From assembly GCF_020880415.1 (NCBI RefSeq), contig NZ_JAJIUJ010000119.1, positions 124,001 to 188,000 on the forward strand: a stretch of 64,000 nt of DNA, in the 5' to 3' direction. The DNA is from Xanthomonas euvesicatoria pv. euvesicatoria (GTDB taxonomy: Bacteria > Pseudomonadota > Gammaproteobacteria > Xanthomonadales > Xanthomonadaceae). Shown piece by piece: positions 18,477 through 28,046 of this stretch. The position numbers and the translations under genes are program-made. How positions within the stretch are numbered: the stretch's first letter is position 1; each line of letters opens with the position of its first letter. The notes below the pieces were generated by a model. The model searched no databases and was not told where the DNA came from. It saw only the letters and a list, made by a program, of their open reading frames with translations.

Positions 18477-19580
18477 ATGAACTATTCCTTCCGCCACCTG
18501 TTGCACCCCCTGCGCCTGGCCGCTGCGTTCACCATTGCCGCGGTCGCGCTGTCGTTCATGCCCGATGCGTCTGCCTACGGTGCCTGGCGCTGGGGCGCGC
18601 TGGCCGGCTTTACCGCATTGTTCGTGGTGCACACCGTGTTGCCGCAAACGCATGCATTGCGCACGGTGGCCACCCTGCTGCAAGCGGCGTTGGCCTTGCT
18701 GCTGGTCTGGATGGAGCCGCATGCCGGCACCGCGCCGGTCCTGCTGGTGATGCTGGTGGCGCAGGCGGGCATGACCTGGCCGCCGTTGCGCGTGCTGCTG
18801 CTGGCGCTGGTGTTGAACGCGGGCATGTACGCGGTGCTAGTGCACGCCGGCTTCGATCGGGCCTTGTTGATCGTGAGCATCTATGCCGGCTTCCAGGCCT
18901 TTGCCGCACTCACCGCGCATTACGCCCGCAGTGCCGAGCGGGCGCGCGACACCTTGGCCTACGTCAACGCCGATCTGCTGGCCACCCGCGCGCTGCTGGC
19001 CGACAGTGCGCGCGATGCCGAGCGTTTGCGGCTGGCGCGCGAGTTGCACGATGTGGCCGGGCACAAGCTCACCGCCATGCGCATCAACCTGCGCCTGCTC
19101 AGCGCCGACCCGGCCCTGGCGCAGCGCAACGAGGTGGCGGTGGTGGAGCAGTTATCGGCTGAACTGCTGTCGGACATCCGCAACGTGGTGCAATCGCTGC
19201 GCGACGACCAGGGCCTGGACCTGCAGACCGCCTTGCGCGCGCTGGCCGCCCCGTTCCCGCGCCCGACGCTGCGCCTGCAGATCGATGCCGACGTGCGTGT
19301 CACCGATGCGCGCGTGGCCGAGCTGCTGCTGCGGCTGGTGCAGGAAGCGCTGACCAATGCCGTGCGGCATGCCGACGCCGATGAAGTGGCCGTGCACCTG
19401 CATTGCGTAGGCGCACAGTTGCACGTGGACATCTGCGACGATGGCCGCCGCGCCGAGCGCATCCGCGAAGGCAACGGCATTACCGGCATGCGCGAACGCC
19501 TGGCCGCATTGCATGGCCAGCTGGACCTTGGCCGCACACCCACAGGCGGCATGCACCTGATTGCGAGACTACCGGTATGA
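18477..19580 (+). CDS. DesK-like sensor histidine kinase
   Basis: 367 residues. The first 150 contain about five membrane helices (LAAAFTIAAVALSFM; GFTALFVVHTVL; LLQAALALLLVW; VLLLALVLNAGMYAVL; ALLIVSIYAGFQAF). The kinase part is of the HisKA_3 type: RLARELHDVAGHKLTAMRIN with the phospho-accepting histidine at residue 191, LLLRLVQEALTNAVRHADA (N box) and GNGITGMRERLAALHGQL (G box). The pattern with mostly membrane and no large sensor loop is like DesK, which senses membrane state. Its stop overlaps the start of the response regulator by four bases. Confidence 0.88.
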   Translation: MNYSFRHLLHPLRLAAAFTIAAVALSFMPDASAYGAWRWGALAGFTALFVVHTVLPQTHALRTVATLLQAALALLLVWMEPHAGTAPVLLVMLVAQAGMTWPPLRVLLLALVLNAGMYAVLVHAGFDRALLIVSIYAGFQAFAALTAHYARSAERARDTLAYVNADLLATRALLADSARDAERLRLARELHDVAGHKLTAMRINLRLLSADPALAQRNEVAVVEQLSAELLSDIRNVVQSLRDDQGLDLQTALRALAAPFPRPTLRLQIDADVRVTDARVAELLLRLVQEALTNAVRHADADEVAVHLHCVGAQLHVDICDDGRRAERIREGNGITGMRERLAALHGQLDLGRTPTGGMHLIARLPV

Positions 19581-20209
19581 GTTCACGTCGTATTGCCCTG
19601 GCCGACGACCAGATCCTGGTGCGCGCCGGTCTGCGCGCGTTGCTGCAGCAGCAGGGCGTGGAGGTGGTGTGCGAGGCCGACGACGGCCAGGGCCTGCTGG
19701 ATGCGCTGACCATCCATACGGTGGACGTGGTGCTCAGCGACATCCGCATGCCCGGCCTGGACGGCATCCAGGCACTGGAGCAGCTGCGCGCCCGCGGCGA
19801 CCGCACCCCCGTGCTGCTGCTCACCACCTTCGACGACAGCGACCTGCTACTACGCGCCAGCGAGGCCGGCGCGCAGGGCTTCCTGCTCAAGGACGCCGCC
19901 CCGGAAGACCTGCGCGAGGCGATCGAGCGCGTTGCCGCAGGCGACACCCTGCTGCAGCCGGTCAGCACCGACCCGGTGCGCGCCCGCTACCAGTTCCGCG
20001 ACCAGCAGGCCCCGCGGGAGACCTTCAACGAACGCGAGGTGGCGATCCTGCGCCTGCTGGCCGGCGGCTATTCGAACAAGGAAATCGCCCGCACCCTGTT
20101 CCTGGCCGAAGGCACGGTGAAGAACTACGTCTCCACCATCCTGGAAAAGCTGGGCACCCGCGACCGCACCCGGGCGGTGTTGAAGGCGATCACGTTGCGG
20201 GTGATTTGA
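19577..20209 (+). CDS. NarL/LuxR-family response regulator
   Basis: 210 residues. The receiver domain starts RIALADDQILVRAG; the phospho-aspartate is D55 in VVLSDIRMPGLDG, with LLLTTFDDSD and the lysine in GFLLKDAAPEDL. A C-terminal LuxR-type helix-turn-helix follows: NEREVAILRLLAGGYSNKEIA, then FLAEGTVKNYVSTILEKLGTRDR. The ATG at 19577 sits inside the kinase stop (ATGA), so the pair is coupled. Possible targets include the divergent methyltransferase operon, by position only. Confidence 0.92.
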   Translation: MSSRRIALADDQILVRAGLRALLQQQGVEVVCEADDGQGLLDALTIHTVDVVLSDIRMPGLDGIQALEQLRARGDRTPVLLLTTFDDSDLLLRASEAGAQGFLLKDAAPEDLREAIERVAAGDTLLQPVSTDPVRARYQFRDQQAPRETFNEREVAILRLLAGGYSNKEIARTLFLAEGTVKNYVSTILEKLGTRDRTRAVLKAITLRVI

Positions 20210-20213
20210 GGGC

Positions 20214-20258
20214 GGGGAATCGGGAATGGGGAATGGGGAATCGGGATTTGGGATTCGG
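20214..20258. repeat. G-rich GGGAATCGGGAAT-type repeat
   Basis: The segment is made of iterations of GGGAATC/GGGAATG units directly after the response regulator stop. Related copies occur at 27415-27442 and, in the opposite sense, 28011-28040. All three sit at or within a few bases of the 3' end of a gene. Confidence 0.6.
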
Positions 20259-20310
20259 AAAAGCGGGCAGGTGGGGACCGGATCGGAAAGCCCTAGAGCA
20301 AGGGAACCTA

Positions 20311-20353
20311 AGCCCCTCTCCCTCCGGGAGAGGGGTTGGGGTGAGGGTACGGC
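20311..20353. repeat. AGCCCCTCTCCC...GAGAGGGG intergenic repeat, copy 1
   Basis: Starts AGCCCCTCTCCCTCCGGGAG and continues AGGGGTTGGGGTGAGGGTAC. The first part folds as a CCCCTCTCCC/GGGAGAGGGG hairpin. A near-identical copy lies 220 bases downstream. This type of repeat is common between genes in xanthomonads and may end transcripts. Confidence 0.65.
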
Positions 20354-20530
20354 GGAAGACAGCCAACGCGAACGAGCTCAGCCGTGGCCTAAACTTGCAG
20401 TAGGCCTCACCGGCCGATCCCGCCTTGCATCCCAGAACAGTGCACAGCCTTGCACCGTCTTCCTGTAACTACGCGCCACCTTGTCCCGCGGTAGAAGGAC
20501 CGAAGTTCGCTTGCTGCCCGACACGACGCA

Positions 20531-20575
20531 AGCCCCTCGCCCCCTCGGGAGAGGGGTTGGGGGTGAGGGTACGGC
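20531..20575. repeat. AGCCCCTCGCCC...GAGAGGGG intergenic repeat, copy 2
   Basis: Second copy of the element at 20311-20353, with CCCCTCGGGAGAGGGG and the same GGGGGTGAGGGTACGGC tail. The tail is the most conserved part. Same orientation as copy 1. Confidence 0.65.
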
Positions 20576-20808
20576 CAATACCACTTGCTGCCGTTTCGCC
20601 CCCCAGACACGCTATCCCGAGTGCCGAGCTCGTTCAGGCCTGCATTTCTATGTGACTGTTCCATAAGGGTTTATGGGCAACCGTCAGCTTCGGCCGGCAA
20701 CCGTAAGGTTGCCGTCAGGTCTGGCGCGGGGCCGCGCATGAAGGTGATCCGGCGGCCAGCGACGCCGCCCGCGGACGCGCCGCGCTCCGGTCTGCTGCGG
20801 AGTCCGTC

Positions 20809-21207
20809 ATGCGCCTGGTCCGGTCGTGGTTCGTGTTGATCGTCGTGCTGTTCACCAGCGCCTGGGGGGCGTCGACCCAGGCCGAATTGCCGGTCAGTTG
20901 GCCCCGCGCAGCCCTGCCGATCCAAACGGTCGCCGAACGCGACATGCGGGTCGTCGTGGGATGCGCGTCGGCAGTGCAGGGAACTGCTGCCCATGCCTGT
21001 GATCGACTGATCAGGCGCTTCGATGGAGAAGGTTGCCGGCAAGGTCTGGCGAGTCGCCCACGCCAGGTCGGCCAAACCGATGACCCTGAATGCGCGGGCA
21101 TCGGCACGGGCACGGCCGGCACGTGGTCGAGCCGTGGCCAGATCAAGCCGGCTTTCAGCAACGGAACCGAGCGCGACGAGCGTCTGCGCAGGTTGGCCGA
21201 CATCTAG
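20809..21207 (+). CDS. possible secreted hypothetical protein, 132 aa
   Basis: Begins MRLVRSWFVLIVVLFTSAWGASTQA, a convincing Sec signal peptide with cleavage near residue 25; CGGAG precedes the ATG. The mature part has three cysteines (VVGCASAV, HACDRLIRR, GEGCRQGLA) and a hydrophilic C terminus. No family is recognised. The opposite strand carries a longer open frame, but its arginine/cysteine-rich composition marks it as the shadow. Confidence 0.5.
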   Translation: MRLVRSWFVLIVVLFTSAWGASTQAELPVSWPRAALPIQTVAERDMRVVVGCASAVQGTAAHACDRLIRRFDGEGCRQGLASRPRQVGQTDDPECAGIGTGTAGTWSSRGQIKPAFSNGTERDERLRRLADI

Positions 21208-21445
21208 CCACGCTCCTAGGGTTACCTGGGATGCACCACGCCCGCAGCGGCGGCAAGGAGCAGGAGCCACGCAGTGCATGCGGCGCCAGATCGATGCCGC
21301 GGGCTGGCAGCAGCACGCCGTCATCCTGCAGGATCGGGCGACACGCGCTAGACGCGCAGCAACACGGTCGATGCGAAGGGACGTATAAAGACGCAAGGCC
21401 GCATGGAGCGGCCATGCTGGTGTGCAGCGTTGAGGAAGTGACACG

Positions 21446-22045
21446 ATGGGCAGGTATCGGATTGGCTGCGCCGTTTTGGCTATCGCATGTTTGCTCATGG
21501 CCGCCACCGGCTGTGCAAAGCAGCCGAGGTTATCGTCGCGACTGATCGTGACCCTCGACGCGCCGATACTGGAACAAGGGGGCGCGGTCATCGTATCGGC
21601 GCGTCCGATTGCCGATCACCAGTGGCGCCTGCTTGAGGGCGCCAGGTCAACCAAGGCCGGGTACGAGAAAGAATTTCAAGTCACCGTTGCCTCGCCGGCA
21701 TCGATCATCGAGCTGCATTACCCTGAAAGCGGAACCTATAGCTTCAAGCTGCAGCCGGCAGCACGTGCCAAAACACGTCCTCTCCAATCGCGTCGGGTGC
21801 TGATCGGCCAGGCCGACCTGACGGATCCGCAGACAAAACGCCAAGTGCATTGGCCTTCGATGAGTGTTGTCCATGTCAGCGGCAGCACCTACCCGGAAGG
21901 GTGGGCGCGCACTCTAGCGTCCACGTTCGACGTGCCTTTCGAAAGCGATGCGCCAGACAACTATGTGATATCCAGTTTTCCTGCCGGTCGCGTGATTGCC
22001 CTGACGCCCAAGGCAATCGATACCTACGTTCGGGACACCAACTGA
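21446..22045 (+). CDS. putative lipoprotein, 199 aa
   Basis: The N terminus MGRYRIGCAVLAIACLLMAATGCAKQ carries a lipobox (AATGC), with the lipidated cysteine at about residue 23. The mature protein is beta-rich, with repeated strands such as LIVTLDAPILEQGGAVIVSA and IIELHYPESGTYSFKLQPA. The end reads AGRVIALTPKAIDTYVRD. AGGAAGTG precedes the ATG. Function is not recognised. It converges on the 132-residue gene at 22180-22578. Confidence 0.7.
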   Translation: MGRYRIGCAVLAIACLLMAATGCAKQPRLSSRLIVTLDAPILEQGGAVIVSARPIADHQWRLLEGARSTKAGYEKEFQVTVASPASIIELHYPESGTYSFKLQPAARAKTRPLQSRRVLIGQADLTDPQTKRQVHWPSMSVVHVSGSTYPEGWARTLASTFDVPFESDAPDNYVISSFPAGRVIALTPKAIDTYVRDTN

Positions 22046-22179
22046 GCACCTGCATGCAGGCGCATCGCGCAGGAGGTCCGCGGCGGCCGGGTCTCTTATT
22101 GTGTGCAACTGAGCCATCGCTCGATCGCGCGGCGGCTCCCGTCCGGCGGCGAACCGTCGGACGGAGATGGACCCAAGGA

Positions 22180-22578
22180 TCAGTGACGCCCGAATTCGGT
22201 CGGCGAAATTTCCGGATCGTTGCCGACCTGGGGGTCGCAGCTGAAATGCGTGCCGGTGTGGGTATCTTTCACCACCACGCTGAAAAAGATCAGTGTCCGG
22301 TCTTTATTGGCATTGACCACCTGCACCCAACTGCCGTCGGAGGCAATTTCCGCCGGGCCGATCTGCCCCGTCGAATCGGAATTCAGCAGGCTGATGATCT
22401 TGAAGCGGTGGGGCACCGATTTGCAGAACGCGTAGCGCAGGGTCACGCCCTGTTCGCCTTTGCCACAGATGAGCAGGTCCGGCGAGAAGCTGTAGAAGTA
22501 GGCGCCCCTGCCGGTATTGCCGCCGAACTCAACGTGCGCCACGGTCAGTGTGATGGGGATGATCTTGGGATCAGTCAT
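22180..22578 (-). CDS. small protein coupled to the NTPase-TPR gene
   Basis: 132 residues, starting [20 protein letters not shown]. It is beta-rich, without a signal peptide: YFYSFSPDLLICGKGEQGVTLRYAF, then DGSWVQVVNANKDRTLIFFSVVVKDTHTGTHFSCDPQ. The ATG overlaps the stop of the large upstream gene (ATGA), so translation of the two is coupled and their products probably act together. Family not recognised. The start at 22578 is chosen because of this overlap; the frame is open to 22656. Confidence 0.7.
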   Translation of the reverse strand: MTDPKIIPITLTVAHVEFGGNTGRGAYFYSFSPDLLICGKGEQGVTLRYAFCKSVPHRFKIISLLNSDSTGQIGPAEIASDGSWVQVVNANKDRTLIFFSVVVKDTHTGTHFSCDPQVGNDPEISPTEFGRH

Positions 22579-25500
22579 GACGTTGGTGATTCCTTGAAGA
22601 GCGGGGCATAGAGGGAAACGAATCCCGGGTGGCGGTAGCCCGCTTGATACAGCCATCCGAGCTGTTGCGTCACGGCAGCGCGCCGACCCAGATGAATCTG
22701 TGCGCGAATCCAGGGGTCGAGCAAGGTCTTGTCGCGACTATTGCCGATATCGGCGCCGAGCACTGCCACGGCACGTTGCCAGGCGGCGCGTGCACCGACG
22801 TGATCGCCGCTGGCGTCCAGCTGTTCGCCATACCAGACCAATGCAGTCGCCAGCGCCGACACGCCGATCAGGTCGGCCGGTTTGGCCTGATGCAAGGCAT
22901 CCAGCCGCGCCACGATCGCCGCCAGACTGGCCGTCTGACGGTCGCCGTGCAGTCCCTGCACCCGATTCAAGCGCAGTGCGATGATAGCGTCCAGCCATTC
23001 CCATTCCGGCAGCGGCTGGTGCGCCAGCACGCCTGCCAGCGTTTGCCGCGCCTGGGTGAGTTGGCGTGTGGCAGCAGCGGCGTGCCCGTCCAGCGCGGCC
23101 ACCCAGCCGGCCTGCGCATAGGCATGCGCCAGATCGCGGCGCCAGGTGCGGTTGTCCGGCTGTTGCGCGACCAGTGGTTCCAGCATCCCCACGCTGGCTT
23201 GCGCGTCGGCTTGCGCCTGCGCCAGGTGACCGCGTGCCAGCGCCAGATTGGAGGTGCGCACCAACGAGGTGGCCATGCGCCGTCGCCAGGCGTTGGCATC
23301 GGGATCGTGCTGCACTAGCAGGCGCAGTGTTTCGATCTGTTCGCGATAGCCCTGTTCGGCCGGTGCCAGCAGGCCCTGGGTTTCCTGCGCCAGACTCAGC
23401 CAGGAAAGGCTGTCGACAAGCTCATAGCGCACGGACGCGTTGTCTGGGGTACGCGCCAATACTTGGCGTTTGAGCGCGATCGAGCGGGCGAACAAGCCGA
23501 TCGCCGTGTTGGCCTGCCCTTCGCTACGCGCCAGCGTGCCAAGATTGTTGAGCGCGTACGACAACTCCAGTTGCCAGTGTGGATCATCCGGCGCGGTGCG
23601 CACCAACCATTCGCTGGCGGCCAGATACTGCGACCAATGGGTGCGCGCCAACGGAAACTGTTTGCTGCGATAGGCCATGTTGCCCAGCCAATACGCCGTC
23701 TGACCTATTTCCGCATGCGCCTCCACTGCGTCCGGCGCCTGGGTACGCGCCTGCTCGGCAGTGGACGCGGCACGCGTGAATGCGGCCTGCGCCTCTTCCA
23801 GCTTGCCCTGATTCATCAGCACTTCGCCGGTGGTACGCAGCGCACGTGCGTGGTTGATCAGATCACCGGTTGCCATGCCCGACTCGGGCAGATCCTCCAA
23901 ATACCGCAGCGCACGGCTGCCGACGCTATCGAGCAGTTTGAGGTTGCCCACGGTGCGCAACTGCTCGGCCAGATCGCCCAGCATGTAGCCCACCAGTTGC
24001 TGCGCTTGATCGCGGCGTTGTTCGGCCACTTGCTGGGCCTGGCGCGCCTGCCAGCCGAGCAGCAGCGAGGCGCTGGCCAGCACCGCCAGCAGTGCGGCGG
24101 CGGCGGCGTATACGCTGCGGCGCTGGCGTTGCGAGCGTTCGCAGGCGCGCAGGAAGGCATGATCCAGGGCGTCCAGATCCTGCGGCATGCGTCGCGCAGC
24201 CTCGCGTGCTTCGCTCAGCGGGCGGCCGCTGTTGAGCAAGTGATCGCTGCGCCGGCCTTCGGCGGCCCAGCGTTGTGCCGCCAGTTGCAGCCGCTTGCGC
24301 GCCTGCAGCAGGCGGCGGTTTTCATGGATCCACTCGGCCGCACGCGGCCACTGTCGCAACAAGGCTTCGTGCGCGACCGCAAAGCCCGGTTCGCCGGCCA
24401 CCAGCTCGCTGACGAACAGGCGCGCATGCACGAACGCATCCACCAGCACGCGCGCTGTGCCACTCGCCGGCAATGCCGACCACAGCGCACGCCGTGCGGT
24501 GACGGCATCGCTGTCGGGGTGGATCACGCTCAGCAGCGTCAGCACTTCGCCCAACGCGGCCTGCGCATTGGAGGGCAATGCGCGAAACGTCTGCTCGGCA
24601 TGATGCGCCAGCGCGCCTTCCAGGCCGCCCAGGGCGCGATACGCGGCAAATGTCAGCAAGCCGTCGTCGCTGCGCTGCGCATGCAGGGCATGCAGCAGAT
24701 GTTGCAGCAACGGCAACGCATCGGGCTGGCGCGTGGTGGCATCGCGCAGCACATCGTCCAGGCGGCCGGCGCCGCTGTGGTCTTCTTCGAAGCGCAGCCC
24801 GGCCATCGCTGCCGGCACGCGGATGATCTGGCCAATCTCGCCATCGCGTGGCGGCAGCAGATCCACGTGCCCATCGCCGCGTTTGAGCTCGACGATGTCC
24901 GGCAGCGCATCGATCAGGCGCGGATAAAAATCGCTGCGGGTGAGCATCAGCACGGCCACGTGCGCGCTGGCGCACAGCGCGTGCAAGGCGGCCGCCAGTG
25001 CAGCGCGATCGGCGGCCGTGATGCCGGGCGTGGCCACCATCGCTTCGGCATGGTCGATGACCAGCAGCAGATGGCGCCGGGTGTGCACGTTCTCGCGCGC
25101 CGGGCCGGTTTGGCGCATCGCCTCGTCGATGGCCGCATGCAGCGGCGCAGGTTGCTGCAGCCATTCGGGCAGGCGTGCCGTCTGCGCTGGCGACAACACC
25201 GCGCGCCCGCCTGGTGCCCACTCGCTTAATGCGCGTGCGAGCGTATCCAGCACATCGCCGCCGCGGCATTGCGCCAGGTTGCAGTACGCCACCGCGGTGG
25301 CCTCCAGCCCATCCAGGCCGCCGGGCTGGCACAGCAACGGCACCACGCCGGCGCGCAGCAACGAGGTCTTGCCGCAGCCGCTGGCGCCGCTCACCAGCAC
25401 CAGGCCACGCTGGCTGTGCAATTGCGCGCGCAACGCGCCCAGCACCTGCGCAATCGCATGGCTGCGGCCGAAGAACACGTCTGCATGTGCCGGGTCGAAT

Positions 25501-25922
25501 GCCTGCAGCCCCATGTACGGGTTGCCGTGCCCCCACGCCTGCGGACCGATCACCGCACCGCGGTAATCGTCGGGAAACACCACCTTCGGCAGCAGCCGGT
25601 AGCCACGCTTGCGGATGGTTTCGATGAAGCGCGGCTGGCGGCTGTCGTCGCCGAGCTTGCGGCGCAGCTGGGCGATGGTCTTGTGCACCGGGTTATCGCC
25701 GTAGAAGCTGCCGTGCCACACCTCGATCAACAACTGCTCGGCGCTGATGACCTCGCCGGCGCGCTCGGCCAGCGCGATCAGCACTTCCATCATGCGCGGT
25801 TCCAGCGTGATGGTCTGGCCGTCGTCGATCAGCGTCAGCCGCTCGGGCTCGACCAGCAATGGCCCAAGACGGAACCGCGGAACGGAGCCCAGCTGCGTGA
25901 CGCGCTCGCTTCGAAGAGACAT
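22575..25922 (-). CDS. winged-helix / STAND-type NTPase / TPR protein, 1115 aa
   Basis: Four parts can be seen. Residues 17-111 are an OmpR/CadC-type winged helix ([49 protein letters not shown]). Residues 135-153 are the [19 protein letters not shown] lead-in typical of nSTAND NTPases, followed by a P-loop GASGCGKTS (179-187) and Walker [10 protein letters not shown] (285-293). A transmembrane helix lies near residues 603-624 ([19 protein letters not shown]). The remaining 480 residues are TPR-like helices ([19 protein letters not shown] and similar). It is probably a membrane-tethered signal-responsive regulator like CadC with an added switch. Its stop overlaps the next gene. Confidence 0.85.
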   Translation of the reverse strand: MSLRSERVTQLGSVPRFRLGPLLVEPERLTLIDDGQTITLEPRMMEVLIALAERAGEVISAEQLLIEVWHGSFYGDNPVHKTIAQLRRKLGDDSRQPRFIETIRKRGYRLLPKVVFPDDYRGAVIGPQAWGHGNPYMGLQAFDPAHADVFFGRSHAIAQVLGALRAQLHSQRGLVLVSGASGCGKTSLLRAGVVPLLCQPGGLDGLEATAVAYCNLAQCRGGDVLDTLARALSEWAPGGRAVLSPAQTARLPEWLQQPAPLHAAIDEAMRQTGPARENVHTRRHLLLVIDHAEAMVATPGITAADRAALAAALHALCASAHVAVLMLTRSDFYPRLIDALPDIVELKRGDGHVDLLPPRDGEIGQIIRVPAAMAGLRFEEDHSGAGRLDDVLRDATTRQPDALPLLQHLLHALHAQRSDDGLLTFAAYRALGGLEGALAHHAEQTFRALPSNAQAALGEVLTLLSVIHPDSDAVTARRALWSALPASGTARVLVDAFVHARLFVSELVAGEPGFAVAHEALLRQWPRAAEWIHENRRLLQARKRLQLAAQRWAAEGRRSDHLLNSGRPLSEAREAARRMPQDLDALDHAFLRACERSQRQRRSVYAAAAALLAVLASASLLLGWQARQAQQVAEQRRDQAQQLVGYMLGDLAEQLRTVGNLKLLDSVGSRALRYLEDLPESGMATGDLINHARALRTTGEVLMNQGKLEEAQAAFTRAASTAEQARTQAPDAVEAHAEIGQTAYWLGNMAYRSKQFPLARTHWSQYLAASEWLVRTAPDDPHWQLELSYALNNLGTLARSEGQANTAIGLFARSIALKRQVLARTPDNASVRYELVDSLSWLSLAQETQGLLAPAEQGYREQIETLRLLVQHDPDANAWRRRMATSLVRTSNLALARGHLAQAQADAQASVGMLEPLVAQQPDNRTWRRDLAHAYAQAGWVAALDGHAAAATRQLTQARQTLAGVLAHQPLPEWEWLDAIIALRLNRVQGLHGDRQTASLAAIVARLDALHQAKPADLIGVSALATALVWYGEQLDASGDHVGARAAWQRAVAVLGADIGNSRDKTLLDPWIRAQIHLGRRAAVTQQLGWLYQAGYRHPGFVSLYAPLFKESPTS

Positions 25923-26201
25923 CGCTCAAATAACCGGTCGCACAACTGGAAGGGGCCTCGACAATCGCCCTCAGGCGCGGCCAGGCACGGCACGGCAGGG
26001 CCGAAACGTAGCACAGCCCGCTGCCGGGTAAGTCGATTGCGGTCGCTGTTCGTTACGGCGCGCGCGCAGGTGCTGGCGTCAGGCTGCCCCGCGGTGGGCC
26101 TCACGTGCTTCCATACAGCGGCGTGTGTTACGCATCAGGCTGTTTCGCGCGCGCCACACGCACTAAGATGCCGCCAGCATCTTGCTGACCAGGAGTCCAC
26201 G

Positions 26202-27410
26202 TTGATCATCCATCCCAAAGTGCGCGGTTTCATCTGCACCACCACGCATCCGCTTGGCTGCGAGCGCAATGTGCTCGAGCAGATTGCCGCAACGCGTGCG
26301 CGTGGCGTACGCACTGACGGCCCCAGGAAAGTGCTGGTGATCGGCGCTTCCAGCGGCTACGGCCTGGCCTCGCGCATCACCGCTGCCTTCGGGTTCGGTG
26401 CGGACACGCTGGGCGTGTTCTTCGAAAAGCCCGGCACCGCCAGCAAGGCCGGCACGGCCGGCTGGTACAACTTGGCCGCATTCGACAAACATGCCAAGGC
26501 GGCCGGGCTGTATAGCAAGTCGATCAATGGCGATGCGTTTTCCGATGCCGCACGCGCGCAGGTGATCGAGCTGATCAAGACCGAGATGGGCGGCCAGGTC
26601 GACCTGGTGGTGTATTCGCTGGCCTCGCCGGTGCGCAAGCTGCCGGGCAGCGGCGAAGTGAAGCGCTCGGCGCTCAAGCCGATCGGGCAGACCTACACCG
26701 CCACCGCCATCGACACCAACAAGGACACCATCATCCAGGCCTCGATCGAGCCGGCCAGCGCGCAGGAGATCGAAGATACCGTCACCGTGATGGGCGGGCA
26801 GGATTGGGAATTGTGGATCGACGCGCTGGAAGGCGCCGGTGTGCTCGCCGATGGCGCGCGCAGCGTGGCCTTCAGCTATATCGGCACCGAAATCACCTGG
26901 CCGATCTACTGGCATGGCGCACTCGGCAAGGCCAAGGTCGATCTGGACCACACCGCGCAGCGCTTGAATGCACGCCTGGCCAAGCGCGGTGGCGGCGCCA
27001 ATGTGGCGGTGCTCAAGTCGGTGGTCACCCAGGCCAGCGCGGCCATTCCGGTGATGCCGCTGTACATCTCCATGGTCTACAAGATCATGAAAGAAAAGGG
27101 CTTGCACGAAGGCACCATCGAGCAGCTCGACCGCCTGTTCCGCGAGCGCCTGTACCGCGAAGACGGCCAGCCGGCGCAGGTGGACGACGCAAACCGCCTG
27201 CGCCTGGACGACTGGGAATTGCGCGACGACGTGCAGGGCGCCTGCAAGGCGTTGTGGCCGCAGGTCACCACCGAGAACCTGTTCGAGCTTACCGACTACG
27301 CCGGCTACAAGCACGAGTTCCTCAAGCTGTTCGGCTTCGAGCGCACCGACGTGGATTACGACGCCGATGTGGAGACGGATGTGAAGTTCGATTGCATCGA
27401 GTTGGCTTGA
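26202..27410 (+). CDS. fabV: trans-2-enoyl-ACP/CoA reductase FabV
   Basis: NADH-dependent reduction of the enoyl double bond in the last step of fatty-acid elongation; cytoplasmic. FabV is naturally less sensitive to triclosan than FabI. The 402-residue protein uses a TTG start (26202) with AGGAG seven bases upstream, reading [35 protein letters not shown] binds NADH. The catalytic Y-x8-K is present (Y236 and K245 in [14 protein letters not shown]). The C terminus [16 protein letters not shown] is typical. Length equals the family norm. Confidence 0.95.
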
Positions 27411-27414
27411 TTGC

Positions 27415-27442
27415 CGGGATTAGAGATTGGGGATTAGGGATT
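27415..27442. repeat. G-rich GGGATT-type repeat
   Basis: Iterations of GGGATTAGAGATT/GGGGATTAGGGATTGG immediately after the fabV stop. Related to the elements at 20214 and 28011. Confidence 0.5.
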
Positions 27443-27576
27443 GGCAAGAGCGGTGGATGGCTGCATCGCTGATCTTCGGCGGACCCGAACGTTTTGCGGC
27501 AAGGACAACCGGCACGCGATGCTGGTTGCCTTTGCTGTGACGAATCCCCACTCCCTCATCCCAAACTCCGCCCCCA

Positions 27577-27864
27577 ATGGACAAACTCATCGCCCATCTC
27601 GTCCTGGCCCTTTTGGTCAGCGGCGTCTGCGCCGTGCTGTTGCGGTTTATCCGGATGCACGGCGCGCTCAAAGCACTGATCAATCTGCTGATCACCACGA
27701 CCGTGGTCTGCGCCGTGGTGATGCAGGACGGCTCGGCACCGCCGTGGCAAAACGCGCTGTTGATTGCGTCGTTCTTCAGCATTCCGGCATCGGTCTGCGT
27801 GGTGTTGGTGAGTACCGCAATGGCATGGATCATCAACAAACGCCGCGCACGCAGACCGGCTTGA
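27577..27864 (+). CDS. small membrane protein, 95 aa
   Basis: Starts MDKLIAHLVLALLVSGVCAVLLRF and is mostly membrane: helix 1 (residues 5-22), a short loop FIRMHGALK, helix 2 (LINLLITTTVVCAVVM), a polar turn QDGSAPPWQ, and helix 3 (LLIASFFSIPASVCVVLVSTAMAWII). It ends with the basic NKRRARRPA, predicting a cytoplasmic C terminus. No family recognised. There is no good ribosome site, so the start is uncertain. Confidence 0.6.
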   Translation: MDKLIAHLVLALLVSGVCAVLLRFIRMHGALKALINLLITTTVVCAVVMQDGSAPPWQNALLIASFFSIPASVCVVLVSTAMAWIINKRRARRPA

Positions 27865-28010
27865 AACCCGTGAGCGCTGCAGACAACACCTAGCGAGCAT
27901 CTGCCCACTGCCCGCAGACCACGCCTGCTGGCACGCAACGCCTGCTCGTCATTAGAGACCGCGTGTTGTGATTACCACCTTTAGAAAAAGCGCAGAAATC
28001 CAGCGCTCTT

Positions 28011-28040
28011 CCGATTCCCGATTCCCCAATCCCGATTCCC
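28011..28040. repeat. inverted copy of the GGGAATCGGG repeat
   Basis: Reads CCGATTCCCGATTCCCCAAT then CCCGATTCCC on the plus strand, i.e. the G-rich units on the minus strand, just past the kdgK stop. Same family as the repeats at 20214 and 27415. Confidence 0.6.
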
Positions 28041-28046
28041 AGCGCG

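Larger units (their letters stand above)
20210..20808. other. repeat-rich intergenic region
   Basis: This 599-base gap holds three short repeats listed separately (20214-20258, 20311-20353, 20531-20575) and no convincing gene. Several open frames cross it but follow the repeats and have no features. Confidence 0.5.

Noticed and set aside
20671-21591. 306-codon minus-strand frame
   Set aside because: Rich in Arg/Cys/Pro with no domain. It overlaps two plus-strand genes that have signal peptides, so it is most likely a shadow.
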